Source: Sporosarcina aquimarina (GTDB lineage Bacteria; Bacillota; Bacilli; Bacillales_A; Planococcaceae). Taken from it: 64,000 nucleotides of DNA. The stretch lies in assembly GCF_019748715.1 (NCBI RefSeq), contig NZ_JACLBZ010000033.1, forward strand, positions 62,001 through 126,000, read 5' to 3'. The position numbers and the translations under genes were made by a program. Position 1 is the first letter of the stretch; each line of letters starts with the position of its first letter. Below are positions 8,579 to 17,165 of the stretch, one piece after another. The notes beneath the pieces are model-generated. The model made no database searches. It was not told the DNA's origin and saw only the letters and a program-made list of their open reading frames with translations.

Positions 8579-10231
8579 ATGAGAGATAAAAAAACTGTGT
8601 TTTATTCTTCATTGGCTGTTAGCTTAGTTTTAATAAGTATCGGTATATTTGCACCGAAGCAGCTAGAGCACTTCTCCAATTCCTCACTTAGTTTCATCTA
8701 TAATAATCTAGGTTGGTTCATTTTGGGAAGCGTTTTCATTTTTTTTGCTTTTTGTATTTATATCGGGATATCCAAATTCGGTCATATCCGGTTGGGAGAT
8801 GATGACGACCGACCAGAATATAGGACGGCCACTTGGATCGGTATGCTATTTAGTGCTTCCATAGGAATCAGCCTTGTCTTCTGGGGAGTTGCAGAACCGG
8901 TTTCCTACTACATAAGCCCTCCATTTGGAACGGGTTATTCGGAAGAATCTGCAAAGACAGCAATGCAATTCGTTTTCCTGCATTGGGGTGTTTCGGCATG
9001 GGCCTGCTATGCAGTGGTCGGCGTATCATTAGCGTTTTTCCAGTTCCGGAAAAAGCTTCCCGCCTCTTTGAGTTCTGTCTTTTACCCGTTGATCGGCGAT
9101 AAAATTCGAGGAACTTTCGGAAAGAGCATCGACGTCATCGTCATCCTGTCCATTGTCATTGGGATTGCGACTTCGCTCGGCTTCGGGACATTGCAAGTCA
9201 ATAGCGGCATGAATTATCTCTGGAACGTGCCGATCGGCATTTCCACACAAGCTATCATCATCATAGTCGTCAGCATTATTTATGTGGCATCGACAGTCTC
9301 GGGTCTTCAAGGGGCGATGAAGCATCTATCAAACCTGAATATGTTCCTGGCGTTCGCTTTATTGGGGTTGGTGTTTTTCTTTGGTCCGACACAGATGGTT
9401 TTGAAAATCCTCTTCCAAGGAATAGGTGATTATGCGCAGAACTTCATCGGCATGTCTTTCCGTACGGAGCCATATGGAGACGGTTCGTGGATTTCAAGTT
9501 GGACGTTGTTCTATTTCGGCTGGTGGATCGCATGGGCTCCGTTGGTCGGCAGCTTTGTAGCCAGGATTTCGAAAGGCAGAACGATAAAGCAATTCATGTT
9601 TGGTGCGATTTTCATCCCAGTATTGGGATCTTTCACTTGGTTTTCGGTCATGGGCGGCTCGGCGATTACGTTCATCCAGAATGCGGGCGCAACAGCACTA
9701 GCAACTGCGGTGGAATCCGACGTCACTTCGGCACTGTTTAAATTTTTCGAATATCTGCCGATGAGCGTATTTTTGAGTATTTTAGCCATGGTGCTAGTCA
9801 TTGTTTTCTTTATCACTTCCGCAAACTCTGCAGTATTTGTACTTGGTATGATCAGTGAAAATGGCAATCCGAATCCATCACATCTGACGAAGATCGTATG
9901 GGGAGTGATCATTGCAGCTATCTCTGTCGTATTAATCATGACAGGCGGCTTAGCAGGGCTGCAATCGGCTCTCGTTGCCACAGCCATTCCAATCGCAGTC
10001 TTGATGCTTTTCATGTGCTACTCTACATTTATCGGGTTAAGAGAAGAAGCTGCAATCATTTCTGGGAGAGAAGCGAAGGAGAAGGCGGAACTTACTAAAC
10101 CGGAAAAGCCGGAAGAGATGAAGAAAGAACTGGCCATCTTAGCAGAAGTGGAAGAGACGAAGAAAGAACCGGCCATCTTAGCAAAAGTGGATGAGACACG
10201 GGAAAAGGAAATGGTAGTCATGAACAAATGA
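8579..10231 (+). CDS. BCCT-family transporter for a quaternary amine (carnitine/betaine/choline)
   Basis: 550 residues, 12 predicted membrane segments. The substrate-box segment reads WTLFYFGWWIAWAP, with the paired Trp residues that cradle trimethylammonium groups in BetP and CaiT. The glycine-rich TM3 stretch, AGMGIGL in betaine carriers, is SASIGISLVFWG here, so part of the glycine pattern is lost and substrate handling may differ. The C-terminal tail is charged and holds a 13-residue tandem repeat. It is the last gene of the sigma-54 operon, 125 bp after the dehydrogenase, with a good AGGAGCGG site. It probably imports the substrate of the Rieske oxygenase. Confidence 0.88.
   Translation: MRDKKTVFYSSLAVSLVLISIGIFAPKQLEHFSNSSLSFIYNNLGWFILGSVFIFFAFCIYIGISKFGHIRLGDDDDRPEYRTATWIGMLFSASIGISLVFWGVAEPVSYYISPPFGTGYSEESAKTAMQFVFLHWGVSAWACYAVVGVSLAFFQFRKKLPASLSSVFYPLIGDKIRGTFGKSIDVIVILSIVIGIATSLGFGTLQVNSGMNYLWNVPIGISTQAIIIIVVSIIYVASTVSGLQGAMKHLSNLNMFLAFALLGLVFFFGPTQMVLKILFQGIGDYAQNFIGMSFRTEPYGDGSWISSWTLFYFGWWIAWAPLVGSFVARISKGRTIKQFMFGAIFIPVLGSFTWFSVMGGSAITFIQNAGATALATAVESDVTSALFKFFEYLPMSVFLSILAMVLVIVFFITSANSAVFVLGMISENGNPNPSHLTKIVWGVIIAAISVVLIMTGGLAGLQSALVATAIPIAVLMLFMCYSTFIGLREEAAIISGREAKEKAELTKPEKPEEMKKELAILAEVEETKKEPAILAKVDETREKEMVVMNK
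10112..10189 (+). repeat. 39-bp tandem duplication in the BCCT C-terminal tail
   Basis: Two direct copies of 39 bp encode EEMKKELAILAEV and EETKKEPAILAKV; a third partial copy (DETREKE) follows. Copies differ at only a few bases, so the duplication is fairly recent. Confidence 0.85.
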
Positions 10232-10312
10232 TTTGCTTTATCAAAAAGCAATGGGTGAGCCAGTACCGTTGTAAGCGGTGACACCGATTGGTAAAGTAAG
10301 AGATTAAATGAA

Positions 10313-10349
10313 AAGGGCTGTTCCGAGAATTCGTTACCAGGACAGCCCT
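10313..10349 (+). terminator. Terminator-like hairpin after the BCCT gene
   Basis: AGGGCTGTTCC...GGACAGCCCT. No T-run follows at once, but a second hairpin lies 12 bp on. Confidence 0.5.
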
Positions 10350-10360
10350 ACGTTAAAAAA

Positions 10361-10396
10361 GAAAAGGCAGTGTCCTCCGGGGACACTGCCTTTTCT
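10361..10396. terminator. Bidirectional terminator between BCCT and tusA-like genes
   Basis: GAAAAGGCAGTGTCC...GGACACTGCCTTTTCT, A-rich on one side and T-rich on the other, between converging genes. Confidence 0.85.
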
Positions 10397-10635
10397 CATG
10401 CGTAAATATAAAATAGATATTCTTGTCCATTTTTAATGGGATCCTGAGCAAAGGTATATCCGTGCGCCAATGCTTCTTCCGGAACATTCCGGAAAGAACC
10501 TGGGCAATCGGTGATGACTTGTAAAAGCTCACCTTTGTTCATTCCCTCCAGTGCCTCCAGCGTATAGATGACTGGGTAAGGGCAAGATTCTCCGCGTAGG
10601 TCGAGTGTGAAATCGGCTTCTTTGTCATTTTGCAT
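10396..10635 (-). CDS. TusA/YedF-like sulfurtransferase
   Basis: 79 residues with the SirA/TusA signature LDLRGESCPYPVI: Cys18 carries persulfide sulfur in the family. It overlaps the end of the YedE gene by 11 bp, the usual yedE-yedF pairing in Firmicutes. It likely accepts sulfur (or selenium) delivered by the membrane partner and passes it on. The acceptor is not visible here. Confidence 0.88.
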   Translation of the reverse strand: MQNDKEADFTLDLRGESCPYPVIYTLEALEGMNKGELLQVITDCPGSFRNVPEEALAHGYTFAQDPIKNGQEYLFYIYA

Positions 10636-11833
10636 GTATTTCCGCTCCTCTTTTTATAGTTAGCTTGTGGTGATAGCGTTTTTCCCAGTAGATCGTTAAG
10701 GTATACAGTAAACCTAGCATAACAAGCGTTGCGGCAATAGCACCGATCGGACCGATTGAATCCAACAGGTTGATCTTGGCACCGCTTTTAACCAATACAT
10801 CATACACACCAAGATGATCCCATGCATAGGCAAGGAAGGTTGCACCGATAATATTGCCGGCAAAGACGGGCAGGAAAAGAACCTGACCTTCCATCAACCT
10901 GTACATCATACCGGTTTCACAGCCAGAGGCCATCACAATACCGAGACCGAATAACACACCGCCAACAAACGTGCTAAGGGCAGCGATTTGAGTGATTGGC
11001 GTCAAGTCGTATACAGAAATCACAATGACAGTTAGTACAGAGCTGACAGCCATTCCGATGATAATTGCTTTTGCCATAATGCTGCGTCCAACTAGAAATA
11101 AATCGCGGAAAGCTGAAGTGAAGCAAATTTGCCCGCGTTCTATAAGAATACCAAAAGCGAGTCCGAATAGTGCACCTAAGCCTAGCAATTTTTGCCCAGT
11201 GGCGAAGAAGTAAGTTACCAGACCAATGTAAAGGACTGCAATTGTACCGCCAACATAAGGCTGGATGACACGCTTTTTGACTGTAGAAGGTTTCGCGGCA
11301 CCACGGGTTAGGGAAGGACGGCCTTTCCACCAGCGCATTTTAGTTAACTTTGCCCCGAAAAAGGTTCCGACTCCTGTTGCGACAATAAAAATCCAGGAGT
11401 GAAAGGAAAACTGAGGGACACCTGTAAAGAATGCAGCCAAGTTGCAGCCGAGTGCCAAACGCGCTCCGAATCCCGCAATAATACCCCCGACAAGTCCTTG
11501 AACGTAGCGGCGCTTCTGTTGTGGGAGGCGAATTTTAAAACTATTACTTAATAACACCATGATTAGAGCGCCAATGAACATTCCCCAGACAATCCAACCA
11601 TCGGGGCGGCTCCACGTTGTTCCTTTCAAGTGCACCATGTCGAAATACTGCCAGCCGGAAATATCCACTCCAAAAAGTTTCAGGAGATCTCCCCCCAACC
11701 GAGTGAATTCACCGGTCACTGCCCAAACAGTTGAAGTCAGACCAAAATATAAAGCACTGAGAATCCCGGCAATCAATAGGACTACATAGGGGTTCCAATA
11801 ACGTTGTAATGTCGTTTGAATCATTGTTTTCAT
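10625..11833 (-). CDS. YeeE/YedE-family transporter (thiosulfate/sulfur compound uptake)
   Basis: 402 residues, about ten membrane segments with two repeated halves; each half carries a conserved Cys in a glycine-rich context (ALGCNLAAFF and ASGCETGMM), plus RGQICFTSAFRD between. These Cys residues guide thiosulfate through the channel in the characterised TsuA protein. AAGGAGCAAA-type site precedes the start (GAGGAG 9 bases before ATG). With the coupled TusA-like gene it forms a two-gene sulfur uptake and relay unit. Selenium transport has been proposed for some YedE proteins and cannot be excluded. Confidence 0.82.
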   Translation of the reverse strand: MKTMIQTTLQRYWNPYVVLLIAGILSALYFGLTSTVWAVTGEFTRLGGDLLKLFGVDISGWQYFDMVHLKGTTWSRPDGWIVWGMFIGALIMVLLSNSFKIRLPQQKRRYVQGLVGGIIAGFGARLALGCNLAAFFTGVPQFSFHSWIFIVATGVGTFFGAKLTKMRWWKGRPSLTRGAAKPSTVKKRVIQPYVGGTIAVLYIGLVTYFFATGQKLLGLGALFGLAFGILIERGQICFTSAFRDLFLVGRSIMAKAIIIGMAVSSVLTVIVISVYDLTPITQIAALSTFVGGVLFGLGIVMASGCETGMMYRLMEGQVLFLPVFAGNIIGATFLAYAWDHLGVYDVLVKSGAKINLLDSIGPIGAIAATLVMLGLLYTLTIYWEKRYHHKLTIKRGAEIHAK

Positions 11834-11944
11834 GTCTTTTTGCTCCTCATAGAAAGACCTTTTTCTAGTTTAGTCTTAATTGAGGAGAAATCAAGAGAAA
11901 TTATAATCCAATAGTTAAGTCGGACAAAAAAACTCTTAAAAGAT

Positions 11945-12808
11945 TTACAGCCGTATGTCATTCAGAAAGTTGAGAACGAAATGATCAGACTCATCGTAAA
12001 TAGCAAATTGGTATCCTTGTTCTTTATAAAATTTAATAACTTCAGGAAGTGCAGCCAAAGTTTGAGTCTTTTCATGCATCAAGACAATTTCTTTTTCATC
12101 CTTTGTACCAAGTTTAATATTTTCTATTATTTGATTTGGGTTGTCTTTTAATTTCCAGTCTTGAGAATCAATTGTCCAATCCCACACTTTTATTTCAGCA
12201 TCAACAAGTTGTTGGCGAATTTGTTCATTTTTCAACCCGGGCGCCGAACCATAAGGGGGGCGAACTAAGTGCGGGGATTCACCAGTAATATCCCGGATCA
12301 ATTCTAATGTTTCTCGCATCTCAGGTACAAATTGGTTCTCTTTATATAATTTTTTAAAATCATGCGTCATGCTATGCGCACCGATATAATGTCTTTCTTT
12401 TACTGCGCGTTTTACACTTTCTTGTAAGTATTCTTTCTTCAGATTTTTTCCTTGCATGAAAAACGTTGCTTTCACATCATGCTCTTGTAAGACGTTCAGA
12501 AATTCGTCTGTCAGTTTGCTGGGGCCATCGTCAAAAGTGAGATACACTACCTTTCCTGTGGGCTTTTCAACTGCACTAGTTTCTTCTTTAGATTGCTCTA
12601 CCTCTTTAGGCTTTTGCTCCTCTTGAACGAGGGGAGCTTCCACGTCTTCTGTTACTTCGGGATCGATAGGTTTTTTGGGAGCAGAAAATGATTTTCCTAC
12701 AAAAAAACCGGTAAAAAAAATAGGGATGAGCAGTATGAGAAGCAAGATGAAAAATCGCTTTTTATTTCCCTTTCTTTTTTCGGCATATGTATCTTGTGAC
12801 ACATTCAT
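11945..12808 (-). CDS. Membrane-anchored polysaccharide (peptidoglycan) deacetylase
   Basis: 287 residues: cytoplasmic Lys/Arg-rich N terminus, membrane anchor ~18-38, acidic Pro/Glu linker (~45-85), then a NodB domain. Catalytic motifs: TFDDGP (91-96), HSMTH zinc ligands (145-149), RPPYG (183-187) and VLMHE near the end. The family removes acetyl groups from GlcNAc or MurNAc; on peptidoglycan this gives lysozyme resistance. It lies just downstream of sigV-rsiV on the same strand, and SigV controls lysozyme resistance in B. subtilis (through oatA) and Enterococcus faecalis (pgdA). A place in the SigV regulon is therefore likely but is an inference; the 142-bp gap could hold its own promoter. 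Confidence 0.85.
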   Translation of the reverse strand: MNVSQDTYAEKRKGNKKRFFILLLILLIPIFFTGFFVGKSFSAPKKPIDPEVTEDVEAPLVQEEQKPKEVEQSKEETSAVEKPTGKVVYLTFDDGPSKLTDEFLNVLQEHDVKATFFMQGKNLKKEYLQESVKRAVKERHYIGAHSMTHDFKKLYKENQFVPEMRETLELIRDITGESPHLVRPPYGSAPGLKNEQIRQQLVDAEIKVWDWTIDSQDWKLKDNPNQIIENIKLGTKDEKEIVLMHEKTQTLAALPEVIKFYKEQGYQFAIYDESDHFVLNFLNDIRL

Positions 12809-12950
12809 TGTTATTCAATCCTCCTGGGGCTGTCTTTCTCTTCTGACTTTATATTGAATGAGGGAGTACCTTATTTAAAGAGTTAAAAAATCATTATGTA
12901 CAGCGGCATAGCAGACAATGCACCGTCCGCTACGCTGCCGTGTAAAGCGC

Positions 12951-13823
12951 TTAGTTAATATATGTGTCACTGACCAATAAGTTTCCGAGGATCGATGAAG
13001 GAATTTCGAACGTCACGACGCCCATGAAACCGGGTGCGACTTCGTAATCGTCAAATGAAATCACAAGTTTATGATCAGCAGTAATATAGAAGTTTTGATC
13101 TGGTTGAATTGACTCAAAGCCCGATTCTGATTCTTCGGCTAAGAAGTAAGTGATTTCTTCATCTTCTGCCATTTGCCTTTTCATTTCGCTTGCGATATAT
13201 GAACTAATAACATCAATGTACGCATTATCTTTAAAAAGGCTTGGCAGCGTGATGACGATGTTTTTCTGCTTATCGATTGTGTCATATTTCATAGTTGTCG
13301 AAGAAGAGCCGATTGTGTTTTCGACATAGCGGGCAATCGAAAGGAGCTGGTCGGTATCGGTTTTCACCTCATAACCGGTGCTGATCCCCATATGACCATT
13401 GCCTGCTTTTTTCATCTCCTCGACTTCCTTTTCGAATTGTTTGTAGAGTTCCTTGTTTTCTTCAATATATTTTTTGTTCAATGAAGTTTGCAGACCTTCG
13501 TTTTCCAAACCATTAATTGCGGGTGCAGAAAGGTCAGCTTGATAGGTGTCTTCATCTAGCGTTAAGTTTTGAACGGTGAAAACTTCAACAATCGATCCTA
13601 AAACAGGAACGTTTACCATTGCCTGCGCAAAAGTCGAACTTACATTGATACTACCGACAAATAAAGCTGCCGCTGCTGCCGCTCCAATCGACCATTGTTT
13701 AAGAAAAGAGCGCTTCTTTTGTGGTGCTTTTGCCTGTCGAATTGACTCTTTCACAACATTCTCCAATTCATTTGGAATCTCTATTTCCTCATAGTCTTTT
13801 TTTAACTTATTCATATCTTTCAT
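12951..13823 (-). CDS. rsiV: Anti-sigma-V factor, lysozyme-sensing (RsiV)
   Basis: 290 residues. N-terminal ~40 residues are the cytoplasmic sigma-binding part, one membrane segment lies at ~46-66 (WSIGAAAAAALFVGS), and the extracellular part contains a DUF3298-type domain with a preceding DUF4163-like region, as in RsiV, which binds lysozyme directly and is then cut to free SigV. Its start ATG overlaps the sigV stop by four bases (ATGA) and has GGGGAGG upstream. Pairing with a SigV-type sigma factor makes the identity firm. Confidence 0.88.
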   Translation of the reverse strand: MKDMNKLKKDYEEIEIPNELENVVKESIRQAKAPQKKRSFLKQWSIGAAAAAALFVGSINVSSTFAQAMVNVPVLGSIVEVFTVQNLTLDEDTYQADLSAPAINGLENEGLQTSLNKKYIEENKELYKQFEKEVEEMKKAGNGHMGISTGYEVKTDTDQLLSIARYVENTIGSSSTTMKYDTIDKQKNIVITLPSLFKDNAYIDVISSYIASEMKRQMAEDEEITYFLAEESESGFESIQPDQNFYITADHKLVISFDDYEVAPGFMGVVTFEIPSSILGNLLVSDTYIN

Positions 13824-14317
13824 ACTTTAAAATCCTCCCCGACTTTAATGCGTAATTTGTTTAATATCCGATATAACCTTGATTTAATCGTATTGATGTT
13901 ATCGTTCATTACTGTTGCGATTTCATCGATTTTTAAATCCTCAAAAAAGCGAAGAATAATAAGAGTTTTATCATATGGAGCTAACTGATCGATGGCATCA
14001 TGCAAATCCATGTCGATTATTTCATCTTCTGCTTGAGGTAAATGCATACTGAGAATATCATCATCCATTACGGTCATCCGTTGATGTTTTCTGATGAAAT
14101 CAATTGAAGTATTTACAAGAATTCGATAAAACCACGTTTTTAAGTAAGTAATTTCTTCGAGACGATCAATTGATTTCAATGCTTTAAATATAGATTCCTG
14201 TACAATATCGAGGGCATTTTCTTTATTCCTAACATAGCTGTAAGCAAGTCGATAATGCGCTTCTCGATTTTCCACTATGAAGTTTTCTACTAGCTCGAAT
14301 TTTTCTTTTTTTGTCAT
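13820..14317 (-). CDS. sigV: ECF RNA polymerase sigma factor SigV
   Basis: 165 residues from ATG 14317, with AAGGTGG ten bases upstream; a GTG start at 14350 is possible but has no site. Region 2 is AHYRLAYSYVRNKENALDIVQES and ends in YLKTWFYRILVNTSIDFIRK; region 4 is ILRFFEDLKIDEIATVMN...TIKSRLYR. The closeness to B. subtilis SigV, plus the RsiV gene coupled downstream, supports the name. It should respond to lysozyme and direct cell-envelope defence genes. Confidence 0.88.
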   Translation of the reverse strand: MTKKEKFELVENFIVENREAHYRLAYSYVRNKENALDIVQESIFKALKSIDRLEEITYLKTWFYRILVNTSIDFIRKHQRMTVMDDDILSMHLPQAEDEIIDMDLHDAIDQLAPYDKTLIILRFFEDLKIDEIATVMNDNINTIKSRLYRILNKLRIKVGEDFKV

Positions 14318-14374
14318 GACAAAAGATCCACCTTCTTCAGTTTTCAACACGTCGCGAACACGTCATAATCATTT

Positions 14375-14400
14375 GACGGACGATGTTCTAAAAAAGTTTT
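14375..14400 (-). promoter_or_regulatory. Candidate autoregulatory ECF promoter of sigV
   Basis: Read on the minus strand: AAAAC, 17 bases, CGTCAAA, upstream of sigV. ECF sigma factors of this type recognise AAC...CGTC with about 16-17 bp between and usually control themselves. A second CGTC starts four bases nearer, so the exact register is unsure. Confidence 0.4.
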
Positions 14401-14529
14401 GATGATTTTCAATTAGTAGAGGGAACGGAACCCACAGTACATCACGTCTCTTATCTGGATCATTACGTTAGTTGGATGAATAAACTGTTAGGAAGTAGAC
14501 TGAATATTGCATGTGGAGAGGATGGAACA

Positions 14530-15423
14530 GTGAGTAGGCTGTTTACGAAGTCAACTGCGGCTTTATTGTTCTTAGTGCTCATTTGGGGTGTTAGCTGGCC
14601 GATCTATAAATCGTCCGTAGCCTACGCACCGCCTCTATTATTTTCGGGTATGCGTGCTCTGCTGGGGGGATGCTTGGTTGCACTTTTTATTTTTAGAATG
14701 CGGAAAAAATTAAAGTGGCGGAAAAATTGGCCTAAATATTGTATTTCTGCATTTTTCAATACGATTCTCTTTTTTGGTTTGCATACAATGGGTCTCAACC
14801 ATTTACCTGGTGGACTTTTTTCGGTGTTGGTCTATTTCCAGCCGGTACTCTTAGGGATATTTGCTTGGATATGGTTAGGAGAAAATATGAGTTTTATTAA
14901 AGTGATGGGTCTCGTAACTGGATTCATTGGAATCATTGTCGTAAGTTTGGATGGTTTAACTACCCACATATCGGTTGTTGGAGTGGTACTCGGCTTACTG
15001 ACTGCTCTTTTCTGGGCACTTGGGGTGATTTATGTCAAGAAAGTTAGTCATGAAGTTGATGCTTATTGGATGGTAGCTATGCAGTTTGCAATAGGCGGTA
15101 TGGTTCTTCTTATTGCGGGCTCCTTTACAGAAAGTTGGTCTGCAATTGAGTGGAATGGTATGTATTTATTCGGCCTTATATTCGGAGGAACAGTGGGAAT
15201 TCCCGTGGCCTACGTAGTTTATTATAGTCTAATTAATGCAGGAGAAGCGAGTAAAGTTGGTGTTTTCACTTTTCTTGTCCCGGTTATATCGGTATTCATT
15301 AGTACGTTTTTTTTAGGAGAGCCACTTACTTACAAGCTCGTTGCGGGGTTAGTATTAGTCGTAATCAGCATTTACTTTGTGAATTATCGAAAACCATTAA
15401 ATAAAAAGCAATCTTTACCTTAA
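14530..15423 (+). CDS. EamA/DMT-family permease
   Basis: 297 residues from GTG 14530, which follows GGAGAGG by a good distance; the longer reading from 14476 has no ribosome-binding site. Ten membrane segments in two EamA halves (e.g. LVLIWGVSWPIYKSSV and GLLTALFWALGVIYVKKV). The family exports amino acids or other small metabolites; the substrate cannot be told. It is a single gene divergent from sigV. Confidence 0.82.
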   Translation: MSRLFTKSTAALLFLVLIWGVSWPIYKSSVAYAPPLLFSGMRALLGGCLVALFIFRMRKKLKWRKNWPKYCISAFFNTILFFGLHTMGLNHLPGGLFSVLVYFQPVLLGIFAWIWLGENMSFIKVMGLVTGFIGIIVVSLDGLTTHISVVGVVLGLLTALFWALGVIYVKKVSHEVDAYWMVAMQFAIGGMVLLIAGSFTESWSAIEWNGMYLFGLIFGGTVGIPVAYVVYYSLINAGEASKVGVFTFLVPVISVFISTFFLGEPLTYKLVAGLVLVVISIYFVNYRKPLNKKQSLP

Positions 15424-15431
15424 AATTAACG

Positions 15432-15471
15432 TAAGGTACCTATTATATTTGTTTCTTACATAGGTACCTTA
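15432..15471. terminator. Inverted repeat between converging genes
   Basis: TAAGGTACCTAT...ATAGGTACCTTA, 12-bp perfect arms with a 16-base loop and no strong T-run on either side. Confidence 0.5.
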
Positions 15472-15486
15472 ACGCGTTATGGGTGA

Positions 15487-16089
15487 TTACAATTCTACAT
15501 ACCATCTTCGAGCTGCTTCTACTTCTTCAGCGGTCAACTGATGGCCATTTTGCTCCCAATGAAGTGTGACGTTGGCATTTGCCTGTTGCAATAAGGATTG
15601 TAAATCTTCTGACTCAGATGGAGGACAGATGGGGTCATTTGTTCCAGCTGCAAGAAATACAGATGTACCGGCCAAATTGGGCGAAGCAATACCTCTTCTA
15701 GGCACCATCGGATGATGAAGGATTGCACCTTTTAATGCGTCTGAGTAGTGGAACAATAAGCTTGCTGCGATATTTGCTCCATTAGAATAACCAATCGCCA
15801 TAATATTATTTCTGTCAAATCCGTATTTCTCGGCAGCCTCATCTAGAAATTGATTCAATTCTTTCGTGCGGAATATCAAATCTTCTTCATCAAATACTCC
15901 TTCGGCCAGTCTTCTGAAGAAGCGGGGCATCCCGTTTTCTAATACATTTCCCCGGACACTTAAAATAGAGGCTTCGTCATCAATTCGTGCGGCAATCGGC
16001 AATAGATCTAATTCGTTTCCTCCTGTTCCATGTAGTAATAGAAGTACTGGTTTATCCGGGTTTTTCCCTTGGGTAAATAGATGTTTCAT
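15487..16089 (-). CDS. mhqD: MhqD-like carboxylesterase/hydrolase
   Basis: 200 residues, alpha/beta hydrolase of the phospholipase/carboxylesterase family. Oxyanion strand LLLLHGTGG, nucleophile in GYSNGAN (Ser ~101), acid in AAGTNDPICP, and His in WEQNGHQL. It lies on the same strand 73 bp after the ring-cleaving dioxygenase and the MhqR regulator, which mirrors the B. subtilis MhqR regulon (mhqNOP, mhqED). The family is induced by hydroquinones and catechols; the true substrate is not settled. Confidence 0.82.
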   Translation of the reverse strand: MKHLFTQGKNPDKPVLLLLHGTGGNELDLLPIAARIDDEASILSVRGNVLENGMPRFFRRLAEGVFDEEDLIFRTKELNQFLDEAAEKYGFDRNNIMAIGYSNGANIAASLLFHYSDALKGAILHHPMVPRRGIASPNLAGTSVFLAAGTNDPICPPSESEDLQSLLQQANANVTLHWEQNGHQLTAEEVEAARRWYVEL

Positions 16090-16162
16090 AGTAAGTCTCC
16101 TTCCAAAACCGAATTTCCAATTAGGATTGGATTCATTTAAAACTTTGTTGTTTCCAAGATTA

Positions 16163-17101
16163 TTATGATAGCTCTCTTACCTGAATAGGAATCAAACGTT
16201 GCTCCAGCTGTTCTCTAAACTTTTCATACTGCATAGGTAGCATTAACTTTTCGCCCATTGTCCCTCTTGATTCATCAAGAGCAAATCCAGGAGGATCTGT
16301 AGCAATTTCAAATAAAATTTCTCCATGTTCTCTAAAGTAAATGGCATTAAAGTAATTTCGGTCCTGCACAGCAGTGACACCATAGCCTTTGGCTGCGACA
16401 TATTTTTGCCATTCTATTTGCTCAGCATCATCTTGGGCCCTCCAGGCGATATGGTGAACGGTCCCGACACCCGTTTGGCCTTTTTCTGTCGGTATGGATT
16501 TTAAGTCGATAATATTGCCGATATCAGCAGAAGAACGGAATCGGATTAAGTCTCCTTCTTCTCCGAGAAGTTCTAGTCCCATTACATTTTCTAATAGTTC
16601 AGCTGTTTGGTTGGGGTGAGAAGAAAATAGCGTAGCTCCACCAAATCCTTTGATTGATACATCCGGACTGATACCACCAAACACCCAAGTATTAACTTTA
16701 CCTTCTTCTCGTTCAACGATTTCCAAGTGTAAACCATGCGGATCATCAAATTTCAAACACTGTTCACCGAAGCGCTCAACAGGATGAAAAGGTATTTGAA
16801 AATCCTCTAATCGTTTCTTCCAAAAAGCAAGTGCTCCTTTGGGAACAGCATAAGAAGTGACACCCACTTGACCGTCTCCAACAATTCCTTGACGAGCTCC
16901 TATCCATGGGAAGAATGTAATGATAGTTCCTGGGCTCCCGCCCTCATCTCCAAAATAGAGGTGGTAGGTGCCCGGGTCATCAAAATTCACCGTTTGCTTC
17001 ACTAAACGCAAACCTAGAACGCCAGCATAAAAGTCTATGTTTTCTTGCGGATGACCAACAATTGCCGTAATATGATGAATTCCACTTGTTTCTAGTTTCA
17101 T
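16163..17101 (-). CDS. mhqO: MhqO/MhqA-type ring-cleaving dioxygenase (glyoxalase fold)
   Basis: 312 residues made of two vicinal-oxygen-chelate modules. Metal ligands: His in GIHHITAIVG at the N terminus, His in GTVHHIAWRA near residue 216, and Glu in GEILFEIATDPPGF. The family opens hydroquinone or catechol rings and is part of quinone detoxification. It sits 64 bp downstream of mhqR on the same strand. The operator at 17632-17649 lies in front of the whole unit. Confidence 0.88.
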   Translation of the reverse strand: MKLETSGIHHITAIVGHPQENIDFYAGVLGLRLVKQTVNFDDPGTYHLYFGDEGGSPGTIITFFPWIGARQGIVGDGQVGVTSYAVPKGALAFWKKRLEDFQIPFHPVERFGEQCLKFDDPHGLHLEIVEREEGKVNTWVFGGISPDVSIKGFGGATLFSSHPNQTAELLENVMGLELLGEEGDLIRFRSSADIGNIIDLKSIPTEKGQTGVGTVHHIAWRAQDDAEQIEWQKYVAAKGYGVTAVQDRNYFNAIYFREHGEILFEIATDPPGFALDESRGTMGEKLMLPMQYEKFREQLEQRLIPIQVRELS

Positions 17102-17165
17102 TGAAATTTACTCCTATAGTATCAGTTGAATTGATTGAGGTTAATTCAAGTTAATTAGGTAGAAT

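Noticed and set aside
9511..10014. 167-codon open frame on the minus strand opposite the BCCT gene
   Set aside because: Lies entirely within the well-supported transporter gene, has no ribosome-binding site and reads as low-complexity antisense sequence.
12941..12954. cre-like TGTAAAGCGCTTAG at the end of rsiV
   Set aside because: Overlaps the 3' end of rsiV and matches only the central AAAGCGCTT; not at a promoter position.
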